From positions 158,907-222,906 of the forward strand of contig NZ_PGVF01000005.1 of NCBI RefSeq assembly GCF_002860285.1: a stretch of 64,000 nucleotides of DNA, in the 5' to 3' direction. Below, piece after piece: positions 25,662 to 35,529 of this stretch. The notes beneath the pieces were generated by a model. That model did no database searches. It saw nothing but the letters and a program-made list of their open reading frames with translations, and was not told where the DNA came from. The translations under genes were made by a program, and so were the position numbers. How positions within the stretch are numbered: position 1 is the first letter of the stretch; every line of letters starts with the position of its first letter. This stretch comes from Bacillus sp. M6-12. Lineage in GTDB: Bacteria > Bacillota > Bacilli > Bacillales > DSM-1321.

Positions 25662-26759
25662 GTGTGGATTCATAAACCCTTTTTTCAATATGCAACAGCA
25701 GTTTTGCTGGTTGTGATCATTATTTTTTTTCTCGGAAAAATCGATTACTTTTTATGGCCTTTTCAAAAGACAGCAGCTACTATCTTCTTTCCGATTGTGA
25801 TTGCTGGACTATTATATTATTTGGTAAGGCCTATCGTTCGATTGCTTTCAAAGCGGATGCCGAAAACGGCAAGCATCTTTATTGTATTTGCAGTTTTCAT
25901 CGCCATTATTTCAGGAGTGTCCTACTTTTACGGAAATGCTATAGCAGAGCAGGTTCAGGATCTTTCTAAAGTTCTTCCTGATAAAGTAAAGGAAATTTCC
26001 TCGGAATCTGAAAAAGCAATTGAGGATAGCAAGCTCGGAGTAGTTAAAACAGATAACCTGTCACAAAAAGCACAGCGCTATCTGAATACTCTTGCAGAAA
26101 AGCTGGTCGGCAATCTTGCGGATGTTATTTCCGTCATTACGAGTGTAGCAACTGTATTGGTTATTGTTCCTTTTATCCTTTTTTATTTTCTGAAAGATGA
26201 TCACAGGCTAAGGCCATTTCTCTTAAAATATCTTCCTGATGAACATGAAGGAGAAGGAAATGTAATTTTGCTTGATATAGATAAGACTTTATCCACCTAT
26301 ATTATAGGGCAATTTATAATTGCCATTGTTGATGGGATCTTAATGTATATAGGTTATTTGATTATTGGAATTGATTATGCGATTATCCTGGCATTGTTTG
26401 CTATGGTCCTGACTGTTGTCCCGTTTATTGGGCCAATGATGGGAGTGATTCCGGCCATGTTTATCGCACTGCAGCAGGAACCATTCATGGCTGTAAAAGT
26501 CCTGATTGTCCTTGCTGTCGTTCAGCAGCTGGAGGGTTATCTTGTAACACCTCACGTAATGGGAAAACGGCTGAATATTCATCCATTAACCATTATCCTG
26601 CTTCTGCTAGTGGCAGGATCCATCTATGGGTTTCTGGGCATTTTGCTTGCGATTCCGCTGTATTCTGTTATCAAAACACTAATTAAAAACTTCCGCTTAT
26701 TTTATCGGTTGCGAAGAAAGCGTGAAGAGAGCTCCCCAGTAAGTCTGAAAAAATCATAA
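25662..26759 (+). CDS. yueF: AI-2E/PerM-family membrane transporter
   Basis: 365 residues. About eight membrane segments: a pair at the N-terminus (VLLVVIIIFFLGKI, FPIVIAGLLYYLVRPI), one at 70-90, a long soluble loop (95-155), then a C-terminal bundle with VVPFIGPMMGVIPAMF and HPLTIILLLLVAGSIYG. This is the UPF0118/AI-2E fold. The substrate is unproven; relatives export autoinducer or act as Na+/H+ antiporters. GTG 25662 follows GGGAGG. The convergent yueI-like neighbour matches the yueF-yueI neighbourhood of B. subtilis and supports the name. Confidence 0.82.
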   Translation: MWIHKPFFQYATAVLLVVIIIFFLGKIDYFLWPFQKTAATIFFPIVIAGLLYYLVRPIVRLLSKRMPKTASIFIVFAVFIAIISGVSYFYGNAIAEQVQDLSKVLPDKVKEISSESEKAIEDSKLGVVKTDNLSQKAQRYLNTLAEKLVGNLADVISVITSVATVLVIVPFILFYFLKDDHRLRPFLLKYLPDEHEGEGNVILLDIDKTLSTYIIGQFIIAIVDGILMYIGYLIIGIDYAIILALFAMVLTVVPFIGPMMGVIPAMFIALQQEPFMAVKVLIVLAVVQQLEGYLVTPHVMGKRLNIHPLTIILLLLVAGSIYGFLGILLAIPLYSVIKTLIKNFRLFYRLRRKREESSPVSLKKS

Positions 26760-26805
26760 CTCAATATGAAAGAACCCTATCCGGCAGGGTTCTCAGAATG
26801 TCGAC

Positions 26806-26844
26806 AAAAGGGGTACGGAATGGTCTCATTCCGAACCCCTTTTG
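26806..26844. terminator. Large bidirectional terminator hairpin
   Basis: 16-bp stem (AAAAGGGGTACGGAAT with ATTCCGAACCCCTTTT, one mismatch) after yueF and before the convergent yueI-like gene. A smaller hairpin AGAACCCT/AGGGTTCT lies at 26771-26793. Confidence 0.75.
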
Positions 26845-26942
26845 TTGATTTTTCTATCTTTCTCTTATTTGGCAGGAAATGATCTCTTATAGCCTCATTT
26901 ATTAAGCCCTTTCTCGGCATCTCCAAATACATTTGGCCATCT

Positions 26943-27392
26943 TCATGATTTGGAAAATGCATTCTTAATTTTTTGGAACAATCCTTTTCTCGCAGTTTTT
27001 TTTGAAAATGTTCCAGCTAATTCTTTCTTGCTCACAAAAATTTCCGGTTTATCAACGGCATGATCGTAGGCTATCAGCATACCAATTTCAGAGTTATGAT
27101 CGCCGTTAGTAACGATTGTGTATTTGATGCCGTGCTTATTGGCCGCCTGAATGTACTTGGATTGATGGGAAAAATCAAGATTGCCATTGATTAACATGTG
27201 AGCTTGAGGATTATCCTTCATTGCTTGTTCTGCTTCCGGATAAATGCTCTTTTCCATTACTTGTGCCTGAGTTAGCGCGAGCACAACGCGCTCCCGTAGT
27301 GTACCAAGAAACTTCTTTCGTTCTTCCGGCTTGATCTCCTTTTGACCATATATCCCTTCCTGCAGATAATCATCAATATTTTTATTAGACAC
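26943..27392 (-). CDS. yueI: YueI-family protein (DUF1694)
   Basis: 149 residues. NIDDYLQEGIYGQKEIKPEER, FLGTLRERVVLALTQAQVM and INGNLDFSHQSKYI are the YueI signatures; the last part resembles a small Rossmann-like domain (YTIVTNGDHNSEIGMLIAYD). Function unknown; soluble. The C-terminal basic tail ends KNAFSKS. Start ATG 27392 with GGAGGGAG upstream. It is convergent with yueF across a strong terminator. Confidence 0.82.
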   Translation of the reverse strand: MSNKNIDDYLQEGIYGQKEIKPEERKKFLGTLRERVVLALTQAQVMEKSIYPEAEQAMKDNPQAHMLINGNLDFSHQSKYIQAANKHGIKYTIVTNGDHNSEIGMLIAYDHAVDKPEIFVSKKELAGTFSKKTARKGLFQKIKNAFSKS

Positions 27393-27526
27393 AATTCTCC
27401 CTCCTGCCCTTTCAACCTTTATATATATGTATCATTAACCATGATTGATAAAAAAACTGATCGTTTCTAATAGCAGTAACAAAAAAAGAGCCCGCCTAAT
27501 TGGCACAGCTCCTCTTGTTTTGACAG

Positions 27527-27655
27527 CTATTCTTCCCTTTTTGAAAGGCAGCGGTCGCATTCCATTAAAAAAGATTCGTGGTGCTCGTGAAATTTTTCAC
27601 CACATTCCGGACATTGCTTTTGTGTTTGCATTTTGAATTCGTTTGATTTTTTCAT
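27527..27655 (-). CDS. YhfH-like small zinc-binding protein
   Basis: 42 residues: MKKSNEFKMQTQKQCPECGE, then KFHEHHESFLMECDRC, ending LSKREE. Two CxxC pairs (CPEC, CDRC) about 17 residues apart form a classic zinc ribbon. I recall B. subtilis YhfH as a small protein of this layout with unknown role. AAGGAGG lies 6 nt before ATG 27655. A short stretch with a U-tract after the stop could terminate. Confidence 0.75.
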   Translation of the reverse strand: MKKSNEFKMQTQKQCPECGEKFHEHHESFLMECDRCLSKREE

Positions 27656-27835
27656 TTTACTTCCTCCTTTTGTATAACAATTATTTTTTTATTTCTTCTG
27701 TTATAATACAGTATAATCTGGTTCCGATTAAAAGGGAAGCCTTTTTTTCTGAAAATTTCAATTTATTTAACTTCCTGTTAAAATGGGAAACAGGTTGCGG
27801 TTTTTTTGATCATAGGTCTGATTATCTGCTTAACA

Positions 27836-27950
27836 AGTAAATCACCGGAATCGGCTAGTATTTTCTGGGGTTGGACAGTAAATCCTTGATTCCGGCAAGT
27901 AAATGACCGTCTTTGGACAGTTACCCTTTTTGGGAAGTAAATAGGGCTTC
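27836..27950. repeat. Array B of degenerate ~21-nt units
   Basis: AGTAAAT-type cores begin at 27836, 27857, 27877, 27898, 27919 and 27936: AGTAAATCACCGG, AGTATTTTCTGGGG, AGTAAATCCTTGATTCCGG, AGTAAATGACCGTCTTTGG, AGTTACCCTTTTTGGG, AGTAAATAGGG. The spacing is 21, 20, 21, 21 and 17 nt. TTGGAC precedes two of the units. No ORF. It lies between the YhfH-like gene and the next repeat. Confidence 0.6.
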
Positions 27951-27990
27951 AAATTTTAAAAAAATAAGCCCGGTTATACATGCATGTTTA

Positions 27991-28149
27991 TTTCCGCTCT
28001 AGGAGCAATCCGGGAGCCTCCTCGGCGTTACCTTATGCGGGGTCTCCCTTGGACCGCTTCTCACGGGTACATTAATCCTTGAAAAAATACCGCACGAAGG
28101 AAATGCTAAGCATTTACGAGGAGTCTCACTCCTTCCGCCCCAATCAACA
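27991..28149. repeat. Second dispersed intergenic repeat type
   Basis: TTTCCGCTCT start, internal CGGGAGCCTCCTCGGCG, GCGGGGTCTCCCTTGGACCG, then GAGGAGTCTCACTCCTTCCG and CAATCAACA end. I recall this GC-rich block as a common intergenic repeat in Bacillaceae genomes. It folds extensively (GAGGAGTCTC/GGGAGCCTCCTC) and encodes nothing. Confidence 0.65.
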
Positions 28150-28187
28150 TAGTGCCAAAATAAAAATGAATTTTAACATTGCCTAAA

Positions 28188-28229
28188 AATAAAAAACCTT
28201 GCCTGTTCTTTTCAAAACGGGCAAGGTTT
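28188..28229 (-). terminator. Strong rho-independent terminator
   Basis: 14-bp stem (28194-28207 with 28216-28229, one G-U), then a U-rich tract on the minus strand; terminates the 28286-28693 gene. Confidence 0.9.
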
Positions 28230-28285
28230 AATGGAAGACATCCTTTTGTTATCTTTATAAAAAACAATCTGCGGATTTCAATATC

Positions 28286-28693
28286 TTATTTCCTGGCATC
28301 TTCAAATGGGGCAAAGAATACTCCTTTTGGACCGAGCATTTCTGTGCTGCTAGTTCTTTCGTTACCGTTGACCACATATAGTCCAGCGGGGAAATAATCA
28401 AATCGGCCGCTTTCCACATGAAGCTGGACAAAATAATTCTGGAGTTCATCCAACAGCTGATCATAGGACTTTTCATCTTTCACGTCGCCAAATTCATCGA
28501 GCTCAAAACTATCTTTTAAAGAATCCTCTAATTCTTCATGACTCGAAATGGCTATATAGATGTCGACATCGCTGCAATCTAAACACAGCAGCATCGGATC
28601 ATCAATGAGCTGATCGTATGCGGTCTCGACCATTTCGCTCAAGAGGTCCTTGATCTTGTCTTCATTCTCCAGTTTAATGGACGTTTTTAGCAT
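28286..28693 (-). CDS. Hypothetical protein
   Basis: 135 residues, soluble, acidic. LLSEMVETAYDQLIDDPMLLC and YIAISSHEELEDSLKDSFELDEFGD suggest an alpha/beta fold; the ending MLGPKGVFFAPFEDARK is distinctive. Three cysteines but no metal motif. ATG 28693 follows GGAGGGAG. Monocistronic with a strong terminator. I do not recognise the family. Confidence 0.7.
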   Translation of the reverse strand: MLKTSIKLENEDKIKDLLSEMVETAYDQLIDDPMLLCLDCSDVDIYIAISSHEELEDSLKDSFELDEFGDVKDEKSYDQLLDELQNYFVQLHVESGRFDYFPAGLYVVNGNERTSSTEMLGPKGVFFAPFEDARK

Positions 28694-28947
28694 CTTTCTC
28701 CCTCCTAGCCTAAAAGAATAATCATTTTTTAATTAGCTTTATTATATCAGTCAGGCCATAAAGGACAAATGTTTGACCTCAGGCATTAAAACAAGGGCCG
28801 TAGTTTGACAAAAATCGCTGTTATACTGTGTTGGGTTACACGGAATGACATTTTTGGTTTGTTATTGTCACATCCTGCGCTTTCCCGAGAAATAATTTAA
28901 ATTTTCGGAAATAAATAACGTTCACTCTTTATATCATTCTATTCATT

Positions 28948-29853
28948 TTAAAGAACAATCCAGAATACCAGCGGCAAGGTAACTAAACTTAACACGGTAC
29001 TTACGAACGTAGCAGTGGATACAAAATCCGGCTCCGTATTGAACTGGAGCGCCAGCATGGTGGTATTTGCGGCTGTTGGCATTGCGGCTAAAACAATCAT
29101 AATTTGTTTTACCATATCATCCACTGGCAGGATCAGGGTCAATAAAAAGGCAATAACAGGAGAAATGGCAAGTTTAATAGTTAAGGAAAGAGATAGTTTC
29201 TCTTTGACCAGGTTTTTTACCGAGATATTTGCAAGCTGCATACCAAGCGTAATCATAATAGTCGGAATGGCTGCGTCTGCAACCATGTTTACGGCTTCCA
29301 TGATAGAGCTCCCAAGCGGAATCCGGAAATAATGAAGAACCGCCCCTGCAAAACCGGCATACATAATGGGCATTTTCCTTACTGCCTCAAGTGCAGACTG
29401 AAAACCATTACTCCCGGGGCTGCCCTTTGCTGCATAATAGATGCCGATTGTACACATAACCAATTGTTGGATAACCATAAGAATAATTGCATAGTCAAGC
29501 CCTGCAGCTCCAAATAAAAGGAAAACTACAGGTGTTCCATAGTTTCCATTATTCATAAAGGAGGAAGCCAGTATCATGCCGCAAGTTTCGGTAACTGTAT
29601 ACCTCCTGAAAAATGATATCGTATAAACTACCAGTATAAGTGAAAAGCATAAGGCAAAAATATAGACAGCAAGATAAAAATGGCTAACATTAAATTCGGT
29701 TGTATAAAAGGTACGGAATACGAGAAATGGTGACATTAAATAAAGAGCCATCGTGGAAATTCCCTTGGTATCAAACTGGAACTTTTTTTGGCCAATAAAT
29801 CCCAATATAAAGATTCCAAATATCGGAAGCAGAATGCTTATGAATTCTATCAA
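28948..29853 (-). CDS. AEC-family (auxin efflux carrier) transporter
   Basis: 301 residues, ten predicted membrane segments in two five-helix halves. FMNNGNYGTPVVFLLFG (about 105-121) and the second-half repeat 'AAMPTAANTTMLALQF' are the crossover motifs of the AEC/BASS-like fold. Bacterial members export or exchange malate, malonate or other organic acids; the substrate here is unknown. A monocistronic minus-strand gene, with start ATG 29853 and a GGTGA ribosome site. No metabolic gene is adjacent. Confidence 0.85.
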   Translation of the reverse strand: MIEFISILLPIFGIFILGFIGQKKFQFDTKGISTMALYLMSPFLVFRTFYTTEFNVSHFYLAVYIFALCFSLILVVYTISFFRRYTVTETCGMILASSFMNNGNYGTPVVFLLFGAAGLDYAIILMVIQQLVMCTIGIYYAAKGSPGSNGFQSALEAVRKMPIMYAGFAGAVLHYFRIPLGSSIMEAVNMVADAAIPTIMITLGMQLANISVKNLVKEKLSLSLTIKLAISPVIAFLLTLILPVDDMVKQIMIVLAAMPTAANTTMLALQFNTEPDFVSTATFVSTVLSLVTLPLVFWIVL

Positions 29854-30046
29854 ATTAATTCACCTTCATTTTTGAATTTATTCCCAGCCAAGTTGCTCGC
29901 CTAATCATTAATCAAATTATTGTACATTATGTAGAAAAACACAATATGATTAACTTGTATACTTTTAATAAATAAGCTCTGTTAAACTTATTGCCAAATC
30001 AGCAATGATCTTTAATGTAGCCATTAAATAATGGAAGGTGAAAAAT

Positions 30047-30706
30047 ATGAATATCCTGATAGTCGGTGCTAACGGACAAATTGCAAGACATCTTATTAAA
30101 AAACTATCACCCACAGAACATACCGTAACTGCAATGCTGAGAAGCGAAGAACAATTTGATGCTCTTCAAAAATTAGGAGCCGACAAAACGGTTCTTGGTG
30201 ACTTGGAAGGAAATATTTCACATTCTTTTGCCGGAATCGATACTGTTGTCTTTACGGCTGGTTCTGGAGGCCATACAGGTGCGGATAAAACAATGCTGAT
30301 TGATCTGTGGGGTGCGATAAAGACAATTGATGAAGCCAAAAGGCAGAATGTCTCCCGATTTATCATGGTCAGTGCAAAAAATACGGAAAACCCTGAGGAA
30401 GGCCCCTATTCGATGCGGCATTATTATATTGCTAAGAAGCTGGCTGATGATCATTTAAAACGTTCCAATTTAAACTTTACAATCATCCGGCCGGGCAGAT
30501 TAGTGAATGAACCAGAAACAGGACATGTTCTTATCAAAGAGAAAATAACAGACAGCAGTGAGAACAGCATAACCCGCGAGGATGTAGCTGGGGTAATTGC
30601 CGAAGCAATAAGCCGGGATGATTTGCATGGCAAGACCTTCGAGCTATTAAACGGAAATCAAAAGATCAGCGAAGCATTGGATCAATTTATCGGGGACAAT
30701 GTCTAG
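30047..30706 (+). CDS. NAD(P)-binding atypical short-chain reductase (YhfK/NmrA-like)
   Basis: 219 residues. Rossmann motif ILIVGANGQIARHL (GxxGxxxxxL type), AMLRSEEQ after beta-2, and a YxxxK pair in SMRHYYIAKKLADD (about 124-137). It lacks the large substrate domain of extended SDRs and is of the YhfK/NAD(P)H-binding type. Substrate unknown. GTG 30038 is in frame, but it lies within the ribosome site GGAAGGTG, so ATG 30047 is used. A tRNA-like sequence follows 58 nt after the stop. Confidence 0.85.
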   Translation: MNILIVGANGQIARHLIKKLSPTEHTVTAMLRSEEQFDALQKLGADKTVLGDLEGNISHSFAGIDTVVFTAGSGGHTGADKTMLIDLWGAIKTIDEAKRQNVSRFIMVSAKNTENPEEGPYSMRHYYIAKKLADDHLKRSNLNFTIIRPGRLVNEPETGHVLIKEKITDSSENSITREDVAGVIAEAISRDDLHGKTFELLNGNQKISEALDQFIGDNV

Positions 30707-30764
30707 TGTTCAGTAATTAGATCTCAAAGGTATATTTTCCCCATAACTGCACAAACTGTATGTA

Positions 30765-30852
30765 GGACTTGTAGCTCAACGAACAGAGCAACCGGCAGTT
30801 TCACCAGATAAACTGCATGTGTTTTTTGCGGGTTAAAGTCCCGCCAGGTCCT
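30765..30852 (+). ncRNA. tRNA-like sequence, probably degenerate tRNA
   Basis: Can be folded as a tRNA: acceptor GGACTTG with CAGGTCC (one G-U), TA, D stem GCTC/GAGC (30774-30777 with 30786-30789), and T stem GCGGG/CCCGC with loop TTAAAGT instead of TTCAAGT. The anticodon region is abnormal: about 37 nt between D and T arms, with the stem GCAGTTT/AAACTGC and an 8-nt loop CACCAGAT followed by a T-rich stretch. A tRNA relic or a tRNA-like RNA is more likely than a working tRNA. Confidence 0.5.
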
Positions 30853-30864
30853 TTCCCTTCTAAG

Positions 30865-30895
30865 AAAAAAACGCCAGCGGGCTGCTGGCGTTTAA
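30865..30895. terminator. Bidirectional terminator
   Basis: AACGCCAGC/GCTGGCGTT stem (30870-30878 with 30884-30892). Seven U on the minus strand (for the yetF-like gene) and UUUAA on the plus strand after the tRNA-like sequence. Confidence 0.85.
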
Positions 30896-30927
30896 CTTTA
30901 TTAGATAAGAAAACTTTTTTAACAATT

Positions 30928-30958
30928 ACAGATGTCTAGCTCTGCTTGCGCTTTTCTT
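30928..30958. repeat. Dispersed intergenic repeat, short copy 3
   Basis: ACAGATGTCTAGCTCTGCTT followed by GCGCTTTTCTT: the two ends of the repeat joined with the interior deleted. It overlaps the last bases of the yetF-like gene. Confidence 0.65.
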
Positions 30959-31622
30959 ATATACAATGTTCATATTTCTTTATAAAAAAACCTTCTGGAA
31001 TTGACCATTCGGCATAATAAATATCTTTAATATTGCTGATCCCCTCTTTTGATAAACCTCTCATAAGCCATTCCCTATCCTTGCCGGCAATTTGAAGATT
31101 ATGTTCCAATATCCTGCCTTCGTCAACTAATAAAATCGACGGTTCTTCCGTTTCCTCATGTTCTTTATATTTCATGACACTTATCTCACCATTGGTTTCC
31201 AGGAACACATATTTTACGGCCTTTAAAGAAAATATATCTTTTTGGCGGAGCATACCTCTTAGCTCTTCCAGCTCAAGATTAGCTTTTTCAAGTTCCTCAA
31301 TGCTAACTTTCCCATCCTGAATCAATATCTGGCTGCTTCCTTTTAAAGGGCCTCTTAATTTGTCAAATCGCTGTGTCAGCTTTTCAACTGTATAAATCAG
31401 TGCACCCCAGATAGCTATTGAAAAGAGCATTTGGGGAATGGTATGGTCTTGATGGTAAATGGTTTCTTCAACGGTACCTCCAAGTATGAGGGCATAAACA
31501 AAATCAAAGGGTGTAACCTGGGACATATGCTTTTTCCCAAGCAGCCGGGTAACAAAAACAAGTGCGATGAGCCCGATAAGTAATTTTAATACTATTGACG
31601 GATAAATCATAAATAAGTCCAT
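30957..31622 (-). CDS. YetF-like DUF421 membrane protein
   Basis: 221 residues: three membrane segments at the N-terminus (about 7-25, 38-52, 60-80; VTPFDFVYALILGGTVEETI is the family core), then the YetF C-terminal domain (GPLKGSSQILIQDGKVSIEEL, EELRGMLRQKDIFSLKAVKYVFLETNGEISV). In B. subtilis such proteins are linked to spore germination or membrane physiology (YetF, YrbG, YkjA), without known activity. The 3' end overlaps repeat copy 3, and the last residues (KKYEHCI) may have been replaced by it. Confidence 0.85.
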   Translation of the reverse strand: MDLFMIYPSIVLKLLIGLIALVFVTRLLGKKHMSQVTPFDFVYALILGGTVEETIYHQDHTIPQMLFSIAIWGALIYTVEKLTQRFDKLRGPLKGSSQILIQDGKVSIEELEKANLELEELRGMLRQKDIFSLKAVKYVFLETNGEISVMKYKEHEETEEPSILLVDEGRILEHNLQIAGKDREWLMRGLSKEGISNIKDIYYAEWSIPEGFFIKKYEHCI

Positions 31623-31730
31623 TACCTCCTAACTTCTCTTGATCATTTTTCCCGTCTTTTGCTCATTAGAAACGCATTAAGGGAATTATCAAGGGTTATA
31701 GGAGCTGAAAAATTAAATGGTGCTATTAAG

Positions 31731-31905
31731 GTATCCGATAACGGAATTGTAATGAAGTAAAAAAATTATTTTCGTGGCACCCTTACCACAATTCCGTGAT
31801 AATTTTTATTCCGTGAGACAAACCGCCATTCCATGAAAAGGGACGACAATTCAATCGTGAGAATGGAACCGCATTTCCGCGCAAGGTAAAATAATTCCGG
31901 AAAAA
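31731..31905. repeat. Array C of degenerate ~21-nt units
   Basis: ATTCCGTGA-like cores recur at about 31745, 31768, 31791, 31808, 31828, 31849, 31873 and 31894 (ATTGTAATGA, ATTTTCGTGG, ATTCCGTGAT, ATTCCGTGAG, ATTCCATGAA, ATTCAATCGTGA, ATTTCCGCGC, ATTCCGGAA), 17-24 nt apart. No ORF. Located between yetF-like and glpK. Confidence 0.55.
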
Positions 31906-31971
31906 GACTTTTCTTTTTATTAATATCCACAATTTGGTAAATGTTTTTTGCGCAACGCCTTTCTTAAATTC

Positions 31972-33827
<1,856 letters not shown>

Positions 33828-34886
33828 TTGTCAAATAAATACTTAGGATATATTGGAACGTATACAAAGGGAGATAGCAAAGGTATTTATACTTTCACCC
33901 TTGATGCAGAAAAACGGGAATTACAAGAATTGAAACTTGCTGCAGAGCTTGAAAATCCTACATATGTAGCTATCAGTCATGATAATAAATTTTTATATTC
34001 CGTCGCTAAAAGCGGAGAAAATGGGGGTATTGCTTCCTATAGCATAAACCCGGAAAATGGAGAACTGCAGTCCATTAACCAGCAGCTACTGAAGGGCGCT
34101 TCCCCTTGCCACGTGAGTATCAATCAGGATAACAGCCTGGCTGTTACTGCAAATTATCATAAAGGAACGATAGAGTCATATTCAGTGAACAGCAATAATG
34201 GTAAGGTTAGTCCTGCAGCATCAGTCAGCGAGCATTCAGGCTCAGGCCCAAATAAGGACAGGCAGGAAAAACCTCATGCACATTATTCAGGGTTTACTCC
34301 AGATGAAAAGTTTGTTGCTGCCATTGATTTAGGTATTGATAAGCTTATTACATATAAGGTTACTGGACCGGCTTTGAGCGAATTGCGATCATTCACTTTC
34401 AGGCCAGGAAGCGGGCCGAGGCACCTGGCGTTTCATCCAAATAGAAAATTTGCCTATGTGATGACAGAGTTAAGCTCTGAGGTCGTTGCTTTGGAGTATG
34501 ATCAGGTAAATGGCAGCTTTACAGAATTGCAATATATATCAGCGATCCCTGCTGATTTTCAAGAAAATAACCAGGGAAGTGCGATCCACATTTCTTCTGA
34601 CGGCCGGTTTGTATATGCCGCAAACCGGGGCCACGACAGCATAGCTGTCTTCCAGGTAAATCAGGATAATGGTGAACTTTCTTTTGTAGAACACACATCT
34701 ACTGAAGGAGAGTGGCCAAGAGACTTTGCACTAGATCCATCAGAGCAGTTCCTTGTTGTTTCAAATCAGGAAACGAGCAGTCTGGCTTTGTTTAAAAGAG
34801 ATCAGGAATCAGGAAAGTTGTCTCTGATTCAATCAAATGTATCTGTACCATTCCCTGTTTGTGTGAAATTTTTGCGCGAATCATAA
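33828..34886 (+). CDS. pgl: Lactonase-family seven-bladed propeller (6-phosphogluconolactonase type)
   Basis: 352 residues in repeated beta-propeller blades (e.g. NPTYVAISHDNKFLYSV, GPRHLAFHPNRKFAYVMTE, DGRFVYAANRGHDSIAVF). This is the Pgl/YkgB type that hydrolyses 6-phosphogluconolactone in the pentose phosphate pathway; some relatives act on muconolactone. The ATG at 33789 lacks a ribosome site, whereas AAAGGAGG lies 8-9 nt before the TTG at 33828, giving MSNKYLGYIGTYT, so TTG is chosen. Monocistronic with terminator. Confidence 0.88.
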   Translation: MSNKYLGYIGTYTKGDSKGIYTFTLDAEKRELQELKLAAELENPTYVAISHDNKFLYSVAKSGENGGIASYSINPENGELQSINQQLLKGASPCHVSINQDNSLAVTANYHKGTIESYSVNSNNGKVSPAASVSEHSGSGPNKDRQEKPHAHYSGFTPDEKFVAAIDLGIDKLITYKVTGPALSELRSFTFRPGSGPRHLAFHPNRKFAYVMTELSSEVVALEYDQVNGSFTELQYISAIPADFQENNQGSAIHISSDGRFVYAANRGHDSIAVFQVNQDNGELSFVEHTSTEGEWPRDFALDPSEQFLVVSNQETSSLALFKRDQESGKLSLIQSNVSVPFPVCVKFLRES

Positions 34887-34906
34887 TCATAATTAAGTAA
34901 TTATTA

Positions 34907-34937
34907 AAACCGCTTGGATCTGGGATTCAAGCGGTTT
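34907..34937 (+). terminator. Rho-independent terminator
   Basis: AAACCGCTTG pairs with CAAGCGGTTT around an 11-base loop. Confidence 0.8.
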
Positions 34938-35024
34938 ACATTATATGTCGGTCAGCTTTACATTGCATTCATTTTAGGAAGGTATAATACATCTGTGCAC
35001 TGATGGCCGTAAGGAGGTAATTCG

Positions 35025-35450
35025 ATGGTCCGGCATAGTAAAAAAATGAGTTTGAACTCCAAGATTTCTATTTCGCTGCAATATGCTTTAAATACTGCTT
35101 TAGTTTGCCTTGGGATAACTTTGTCTGTTTTGCTTGGCAAAGAAATTATCTATTTTATTTATTTTTCCATTCTTCAGCCGGGAATTGATAGTCACTATGA
35201 GCTTCTTGAGCGAATCTTAATCTTCTTCCTTTACTTTGAATTTATCGCAATGATCGTCAAATATTTTCAGGAAGAATACCATTTTCCAATTCGTTATTTT
35301 CTCTATATCGGCATTACGGCGATGATTCGTTTAATCATCGTTTATCATGAAAATCCCGTCAACACCCTCTTATATTCGTTGGCGATTCTTGTTCTTATAC
35401 TCAGTTTTTATATTATGAACTCAGCAACAGCAAGGAAAGGGAAACTTTAA
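35025..35450 (+). CDS. psiE: PsiE-family membrane protein
   Basis: 141 residues, four membrane segments. LLERILIFFLYFEFIAMIVKYF and FPIRYFLYIGITAMIRLIIV are the core of the phosphate-starvation-inducible PsiE family; the function is unknown. TAAGGAGG precedes ATG 35025. No Pho box could be assigned. Stands alone. Confidence 0.85.
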   Translation: MVRHSKKMSLNSKISISLQYALNTALVCLGITLSVLLGKEIIYFIYFSILQPGIDSHYELLERILIFFLYFEFIAMIVKYFQEEYHFPIRYFLYIGITAMIRLIIVYHENPVNTLLYSLAILVLILSFYIMNSATARKGKL

Positions 35451-35529
35451 TCTTCACTCCCTCCTTGCCTTTTCCGAAAACTGAGCCGCTTTAGTGTCGC
35501 TACATGGTGATTAACAATAAATATAAGTA

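Noticed and set aside
27836..27950. Possible CRISPR array because of regular ~21-nt spacing
   Set aside because: The units are degenerate, there is no identical repeat alternating with unique spacers, no leader, and no cas gene anywhere in the window.
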